Shown: positions 33,039-37,375 of the stretch, one piece after another
Layout: each line of letters starts with the position of its first letter
Position numbering within the stretch: position 1 is the stretch's first letter
NCBI GenBank assembly: GCA_013215815.1
Contig: JABSQP010000019.1
Coordinates: forward strand, 1-37,375
Origin: Alphaproteobacteria bacterium
GTDB lineage: Bacteria; Pseudomonadota; Alphaproteobacteria; Micavibrionales; Micavibrionaceae
Length of the DNA stretch: 37,375 nt
Direction of reading: 5' to 3'
Made by a program: the position numbers and the translations under genes
The notes under the pieces: model-generated
What the model was told of the DNA's origin: nothing
The model's input: the letters and a program-made list of their open reading frames with translations, nothing else
Database searches by the model: none

Positions 33039-33601
33039 GGGTTTCCTCTTTCTTTCCTAGCTTTAGGGCCTCTTTTAACTGAAGGAGAAAGGGGTTTATT
33101 TCGATTTTTAGGTTGTAGTCCTCTACTTATCATAAATTGATATATTTCCATGCCAACTTGATATATTTCCACTGCATCTTCTTTTATTTCTTGTGCGGAT
33201 ATTTTTTGTAAAGATACTGCTAGTTTTCCTCTTGCGGTTTGTCGATGACTGAATACATCATTTGTTAAAGGATTGATTGCTAGCGAGTTGTGAAGAGCAA
33301 TGTTTCGTTTATCTATCGCATTTTTAGCTCTATCTAATAGAGAATCAATTTTGTCTAATTCATCTATGTCTGGAGCATCTATTTCAGCAAGAGTGCGAAT
33401 GATATTGTCCTTAAGAGGGAACGATAGGTGGGTGGTTAGGGCAATTGATTGAATCATATCTATGCCTAATAGCCCGCCTATGAACTGCTGTAGGATGTCT
33501 TCTGTTTGTGCCGCCGCGGTAGCTATTAAGCCAAGTGCTTCTAGGTACTCAGAGGGGATGCTTCTGGGATCATAGTCATAAGTGATTTGATTAGTGGTCA
33601 A
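33035..33601 (-). CDS. HEPN-like hypothetical protein with Rx4H motif
   Basis: About 188 residues, starting at TTG 33601 with GAGGG upstream, 3 bp after the pheT stop on the same strand. It is mostly helical. The sequence DKRNIALHNSL near residue 100 contains R-N-x3-H (Rx4H), the hallmark of HEPN domains, many of which are RNases. The C-terminus is basic (KRGPKARKERG). It could be an accessory RNA-acting protein cotranscribed with pheT or an unrelated gene. The HEPN call rests on the motif and helical pattern only. Its stop overlaps the fadD end by 4 bp. Confidence 0.5.
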   Translation of the reverse strand: MTTNQITYDYDPRSIPSEYLEALGLIATAAAQTEDILQQFIGGLLGIDMIQSIALTTHLSFPLKDNIIRTLAEIDAPDIDELDKIDSLLDRAKNAIDKRNIALHNSLAINPLTNDVFSHRQTARGKLAVSLQKISAQEIKEDAVEIYQVGMEIYQFMISRGLQPKNRNKPLSPSVKRGPKARKERGNP

Positions 33602-33604
33602 ATT

Positions 33605-35998
33605 CTACCCTCTTAACGTTGCGCCTGTTTTTGCCGCTACTGCGTCGATGACTTTCTTTGAAAGGCCCTCAATTTCACTGTCTGTTAGTGTTTGTTTCAC
33701 TGGCTGAAGTACAACGTTCACGGCGACGGATTTCTTACCGTCTTCTACGCCTTTTCCTTGATAAATATCAAACACATCAACGCGAACAATCAGGTTTTTA
33801 TCCGCGCCTTTTGCTGCGCGGACAAGGCTTTCCACTTCAACATTTTCATCAACGATGAATGCAAAGTCACGTTCTACGGGTTGGAATTGCGGGATGTTAA
33901 GTAGCGCTTTGTTTGTACCCTTTTTCTTTGCCCCAGGAATGTTATCTAAGAAAACTTCAAAGCCTGCGAGTGGAGATTTCAAATCCATCTCTTCCAAAAT
34001 AGCTGGATGAATTTCACCAAATGTTGCGAGAACATTTTTTCCCAAAGTAAGCGCTCCAGAGCGACCTGGGTGGTAATGATCTGGTGCGCTGCGGGCCACT
34101 TGCAAGTTACCTGTTGGCGCGCCTGCTGCTTCTAATGCGGCGATTGCATCAGCCTTTGCATCAAACACATCTGTATCACGGCTTGATTCTGCGCCGCTCC
34201 AGTGACGGTTTGCGAGAGCGCCAAAACGAAGGCCAGCGGCAACACTGCGCTGCCCATCAACTTTTGCGCTTTGGAAATCTGGGCCAACTTCGAATAGAGC
34301 TGTATTACCGTTCCCATGGTCAGCGTTTTTCATTGCAGCCTGGATGAGGTTTGGCAAAATGCTTGGGCGCATTTGGTCAAGATCAGAGCTGATCGGGTTG
34401 GATAGCGTTAGGTTATCTTCATTACCGTTATCATTTGAGCCGAATTGTTTTGCTAGATCTTTTTGCAAGAATGACCATGTCACACATTCGCTCATACCAC
34501 GTGCAGCTAGAGCGTTACGCGCCATACGTGCACGTGTAATGCCAACTGTTTCGGCGCTGTCCGAGATAGCGTGTTCAGAGCGCACAGAAACCACCTCAAT
34601 ATTATCGTAACCAATAACGCGGATCACTTCTTCGACAAGATCCGCTTTACCGTGTACGTCGCTACGCCATGATGGTGGCATTGCTTTATTACCGTTTAAT
34701 GTGAAGCCAAGATCTTCAAGAATTTTACGTTGCTGATCTTCTGGCACGTCCATACCCGATAGTTTTTTCGTGTAAGCTGGGTCAAAGTCAATCTTATGCT
34801 TCCATTCTGGTACATCACCAGTCTTAACAACGTCGGATGGTTCACCGCCACAAAGTTCCATGATAAGACGTGTAGCGACTTCAACACCTGTAGCAACAAA
34901 TTCGGGATCAACGCCACGATCAAAACGGTAGCGTGCATCTGAATCAACTTGTAGATCACGGCCTGTGCGTGCTGTGCTGTCAGGATTGAAGTAAGCACAT
35001 TCTAAGAAGACGTTCTTTGTACTTTCTGTGCAGCCTGTAGATACGCCGCCAACAATACCGCCGAGGCCTAGAAGGCCGCTTTCATCTGTAATAGCGCACA
35101 TACCATCTTTTGTTGTGTATGATTTATCGTTCAATGCGTCGAACTCTTCACCATCTTTTGATAGACGCACAGTAATGTCACCTTTCAGAAGATCTGCATC
35201 ATAAACGTGCAACGGACGGCAAAGGTCTAGAGATACATAGTTTGTAATATCAACTAGCGCTGAAATAGGGCGAAGGCCAACCGCTTTCAAGCGGTTTTGC
35301 ATCCATGTTGGTGATTGTTTGTTCTCAATGTTTTTGATCAGGCGACCCATGAAAAGCGGGCAATGATCTTTTGCCTCGATGTGAACATTTACTGGCGATG
35401 CACCGTTTCCTTTTACAGCCGACGTATCGAGAGGTTTTAACGTACCTAAACCTGCTGCAGCCAAGTCGCGCGCAATACCGCGAATACCCGCGCAATCACC
35501 ACGATCAGGTGTTAGTGCAATATCAATAACAGGATCATCCATACCGAAAATTTCAGTAAATGGTGTGCCAACAGGTGTATCTTCTGGAAGATCAATGATG
35601 CCATCATGCTCATCTGATAAACCCATCTCACGTTCGGAAACGAGCATACCATTTGATTCTTCTCCGCGGATTTTGCCTTTTTTAAGAAAGAGGTCAGTAC
35701 CTGGAACATAAGAACCGGCAGGAGCGAAAACACCCTTCATGCCTGTACGTGCATTTGGCGCGCCGCAAACAACTTGAACTTTTTCTTCGCCTGTATCCAC
35801 GATACAAACGCGCAGACGGTCAGCATCAGGATGCTGTTCAGCTTTTTCAACATAAGCGACTTTAAACGGTGCAAATTTTTCACGTGGATCTTCAACGCCT
35901 TCAAGCTCCAGTCCAAGGGCTGTCAGCTTGTCTGTGATCTCTTGTAGTGATGCATCTGTGTCTAAGTGTTCTTTTAGCCAGCTTAATGTGAATTTCAT
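33605..35998 (-). CDS. pheT: Phenylalanyl-tRNA synthetase beta subunit
   Basis: A 797-residue subunit of the alpha2beta2 enzyme that charges tRNA-Phe. The N-terminus MKFTLSWLKEHLDTDASLQEI leads into the OB-fold tRNA-binding domain (residues about 40-150, VQVVCGAPNARTGMKGVFAPAG). B3/B4 editing, B5 (RIMGYDNIE-type region: EVIRVIGYDNIEVV) and core domains follow, and the FDX-ACB anticodon-binding domain ends it (QFQPVERDFAFIVDE to the end). AAAGGA precedes the ATG. pheS is normally adjacent and upstream; here it is at 37255, separated by a GNAT gene and a divergent lipoprotein gene. Confidence 0.96.
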   Translation of the reverse strand: MKFTLSWLKEHLDTDASLQEITDKLTALGLELEGVEDPREKFAPFKVAYVEKAEQHPDADRLRVCIVDTGEEKVQVVCGAPNARTGMKGVFAPAGSYVPGTDLFLKKGKIRGEESNGMLVSEREMGLSDEHDGIIDLPEDTPVGTPFTEIFGMDDPVIDIALTPDRGDCAGIRGIARDLAAAGLGTLKPLDTSAVKGNGASPVNVHIEAKDHCPLFMGRLIKNIENKQSPTWMQNRLKAVGLRPISALVDITNYVSLDLCRPLHVYDADLLKGDITVRLSKDGEEFDALNDKSYTTKDGMCAITDESGLLGLGGIVGGVSTGCTESTKNVFLECAYFNPDSTARTGRDLQVDSDARYRFDRGVDPEFVATGVEVATRLIMELCGGEPSDVVKTGDVPEWKHKIDFDPAYTKKLSGMDVPEDQQRKILEDLGFTLNGNKAMPPSWRSDVHGKADLVEEVIRVIGYDNIEVVSVRSEHAISDSAETVGITRARMARNALAARGMSECVTWSFLQKDLAKQFGSNDNGNEDNLTLSNPISSDLDQMRPSILPNLIQAAMKNADHGNGNTALFEVGPDFQSAKVDGQRSVAAGLRFGALANRHWSGAESSRDTDVFDAKADAIAALEAAGAPTGNLQVARSAPDHYHPGRSGALTLGKNVLATFGEIHPAILEEMDLKSPLAGFEVFLDNIPGAKKKGTNKALLNIPQFQPVERDFAFIVDENVEVESLVRAAKGADKNLIVRVDVFDIYQGKGVEDGKKSVAVNVVLQPVKQTLTDSEIEGLSKKVIDAVAAKTGATLRG

Positions 35999-36110
35999 TG
36001 TTTTTCCTTTATTTACGCATGAATATTTAGCGCATGAAGCGCTTGTTTTACAACAGATTTGTTGATTTAAACTCTTGATTTTTTACATAATATAAAATAT
36101 AAAGCAGCTC

Positions 36111-36821
36111 ATGAATTTACGGCGACAATTTATGTTGGGATTGCTTGCTTTTGCTGTTTCTGGGTGTGCTCGGAAAGATAGTGAAAGCCAATCTTCTGAT
36201 TTGGCTGAGGGTTTGGAATATACCTCTTGTCCAACAGTCAATCTGGATCAGTTTTTTTCTTTTACGATTTCTGATGAGCTAAGGCCGATTTATTTTGGTC
36301 ATGATTATGATCCAGGCGATCAATGGAATTCTGACTCTGAAACAGTAAATCTTATTAAAAGTGCGTTACAGGAAATATTAAATACGCCAGAAGGTTTTCA
36401 ATTAATTTCATCTGCTGTTACACGCTTTAATGGAAATAAAATCCATTTTGATATTGATGATTTTAGAGAGGTTGGAGAAGCTGATGCATTTTCTGGCACT
36501 CCCTTTATTCGCGTTAGTAATAGTTGGGCAGCGCGCTCTGTGACATATAACTCTAATGGACGAAATATACAGCTGACTATGCAACGGCTTCTTGTTCATG
36601 AATTATATCATTTATCAGCAGGTCATGTGACAGGTGGGCCTCAAGCGTTCGATGCTAGGCGTCAGCAATATGAAGCAGAAACTGTCGCATTTACAGATAG
36701 CTATATGCATAAATATTACAATGAGCCACCGAAGGGGAATTACAATAATGCTAGTATAAATGGTGGAACGGATCGCTGGGATTATGCGCGTAAAACGCTT
36801 GGGTGTAGTGCTTCTATCTAA
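36111..36821 (+). CDS. Lipoprotein with HExxH (zincin-like) motif
   Basis: A 236-residue protein with a lipoprotein signal: a basic start, a hydrophobic core and AVSGC, so Cys19 would be lipidated. The rest is soluble. Near residue 163 is VHELYHLSAGH (HExxH), with a further Glu in YEAETVAF, the arrangement of a zinc metalloprotease of the M91/NleD-like or related type. It lies on the + strand between pheT and the GNAT gene, both on the minus strand, and its 4-bp end overlap with the GNAT gene is convergent. Probable periplasmic or surface peptidase; the family is a guess from the motif. The 100-bp AT-rich gap upstream (36001-36110) also holds the pheT promoter. Confidence 0.6.
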   Translation: MNLRRQFMLGLLAFAVSGCARKDSESQSSDLAEGLEYTSCPTVNLDQFFSFTISDELRPIYFGHDYDPGDQWNSDSETVNLIKSALQEILNTPEGFQLISSAVTRFNGNKIHFDIDDFREVGEADAFSGTPFIRVSNSWAARSVTYNSNGRNIQLTMQRLLVHELYHLSAGHVTGGPQAFDARRQQYEAETVAFTDSYMHKYYNEPPKGNYNNASINGGTDRWDYARKTLGCSASI

Positions 36822-37255
36822 CTCTGCGTTTGTAACATAAATAGCGTGAAATCCATTGGGATTCCAAGGTTTTTATAAAGATTTTGAACGGCTTCATTGC
36901 CATTTTCTGCAAACCAATATATCCGCGCCCAATTTTGTTTTTTACCTACATCATGTAGTTCCCAAACAAGGCGTTTTGCTATGCCCTGACGGCGGCAAGT
37001 TTCACTCACATATAAATCCTGCATGTAACATGCGGGTTCTTTAAATCCAGTTGTCGGGTGCAGGATGTAATGCAAAATACCGCATAGCGTATCACTCTCA
37101 TCAAATGCGCCGAGACCAAAAACTCCTTCTTTGGGATTGCATAGGCGGCGCCATGTTTCGGCTGTGATGTCTTCGGCTATTTGATCCTGACAATTAGCCT
37201 GCCATAGAGGAAGCCAAGCATCGTAGTCTCTGCGCGCTAAGGGGCGGATATCCAT
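36818..37255 (-). CDS. GNAT family N-acetyltransferase
   Basis: A 145-residue acetyltransferase of the GNAT fold. The acetyl-CoA loop is in YVSETCRRQGIAKRLV (R-R-Q-G-I-A), preceded by MQDLYV on the fourth strand, and the end ENGNEAVQNLYKNLGI is the typical GNAT C-terminal helix. It transfers an acetyl group to an amine of an unknown acceptor. The ATG at 37255 overlaps the pheS stop by one base (TAATG), so it is translated with pheS. A position inside a split pheST locus is unusual. Confidence 0.88.
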   Translation of the reverse strand: MDIRPLARRDYDAWLPLWQANCQDQIAEDITAETWRRLCNPKEGVFGLGAFDESDTLCGILHYILHPTTGFKEPACYMQDLYVSETCRRQGIAKRLVWELHDVGKKQNWARIYWFAENGNEAVQNLYKNLGIPMDFTLFMLQTQS

Positions 37256-37375
37256 TACTTGCCGCCAGTTGCGCGATTTGGACGATCCAATGGATCAAAA
37301 CCATAATGCTGAAGCCAGCGAATATCGCTTTCAAAGAATGTTCGAAGATCAGGAATACCGTATTTGAGCATCGCA
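37255..37375 (-). CDS. pheS: Phenylalanyl-tRNA synthetase alpha subunit, 3' end only
   Basis: The minus-strand frame entering at the window edge reads [26 protein letters not shown] and ends at TAA 37257-37255. This is the C-terminal sequence of PheS (catalytic alpha subunit); the rest lies beyond the window. Its stop overlaps the GNAT start by one base. pheT is about 1.3 kb downstream on the same strand, beyond the GNAT gene and the opposing lipoprotein gene. Confidence 0.85.
   Translation of the reverse strand, partial: AMLKYGIPDLRTFFESDIRWLQHYGFDPLDRPNRATGGK

Overview
This window looks like a chromosomal segment of an alphaproteobacterium of fairly low GC content. The evidence is a GcrA-type cell-cycle regulator, the gene order rpoZ / rsh / DUF2062 / acpS / lepB / rnc / era, a double cold-shock-domain protein and a UPF0434 (Trm112-like) protein. 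I cannot name the genus from sequence alone.

Layout. (1) 1-5252: the end of a surface-polysaccharide cluster on the + strand, with tightly packed asnB (5' end outside the window), a sugar-nucleotide epimerase, a GT4 glycosyltransferase and an alkaline-phosphatase-superfamily-like protein. (2) 5264-13343: an island of about 8 kb inserted in the 3' end of a tRNA-Gly(GCC) gene. It is bounded by a perfect 49-bp direct repeat: the 3' part of the tRNA at 5264-5312, and the same bases inside the intact tRNA at 13298-13372. It holds a decayed tyrosine integrase, a duplicated cassette of membrane-anchored proteins paired with stubs of a lipase-like protein, a 1.5-kb-residue-class RTX protein with a degenerate serralysin site, small phage-like genes on the minus strand and a block of 11-bp repeats. 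(3) 13437-18722: two small unknown genes, a YbaK/ProX-type deacylase, a UPF0434 protein, a HupE/UreJ membrane protein, a secreted-type gene with an amber codon at position 3, and leuA behind a leucine-rich leader peptide and hairpin. (4) 18697-26209: a family 5 uracil-DNA glycosylase, then rpoZ (own terminator), rsh, DUF2062, acpS, lepB, rnc, era and gcrA. The rsh-to-era genes are close or overlapping and look like one transcription unit for stringent response, lipid/protein export and RNA processing. (5) 26342-31158: an RND efflux pair (adaptor and permease, ATGA overlap) convergent with a double cold-shock protein gene whose terminator lies across the end of the permease gene. (6) 31341-37375: a FadD-type acyl-CoA ligase, a HEPN-like protein, pheT, a lipoprotein with a HExxH motif, a GNAT acetyltransferase and the 3' end of pheS. 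pheS and pheT are separated by the GNAT and lipoprotein genes.

The most unusual part is the island. It carries what look like orphan halves of a repeated two-gene module (membrane-anchored periplasmic protein plus lipase-like protein), next to an RTX protein whose protease domain has lost most zinc ligands. A toxin-immunity origin for the module is my inference, not something the sequence proves.
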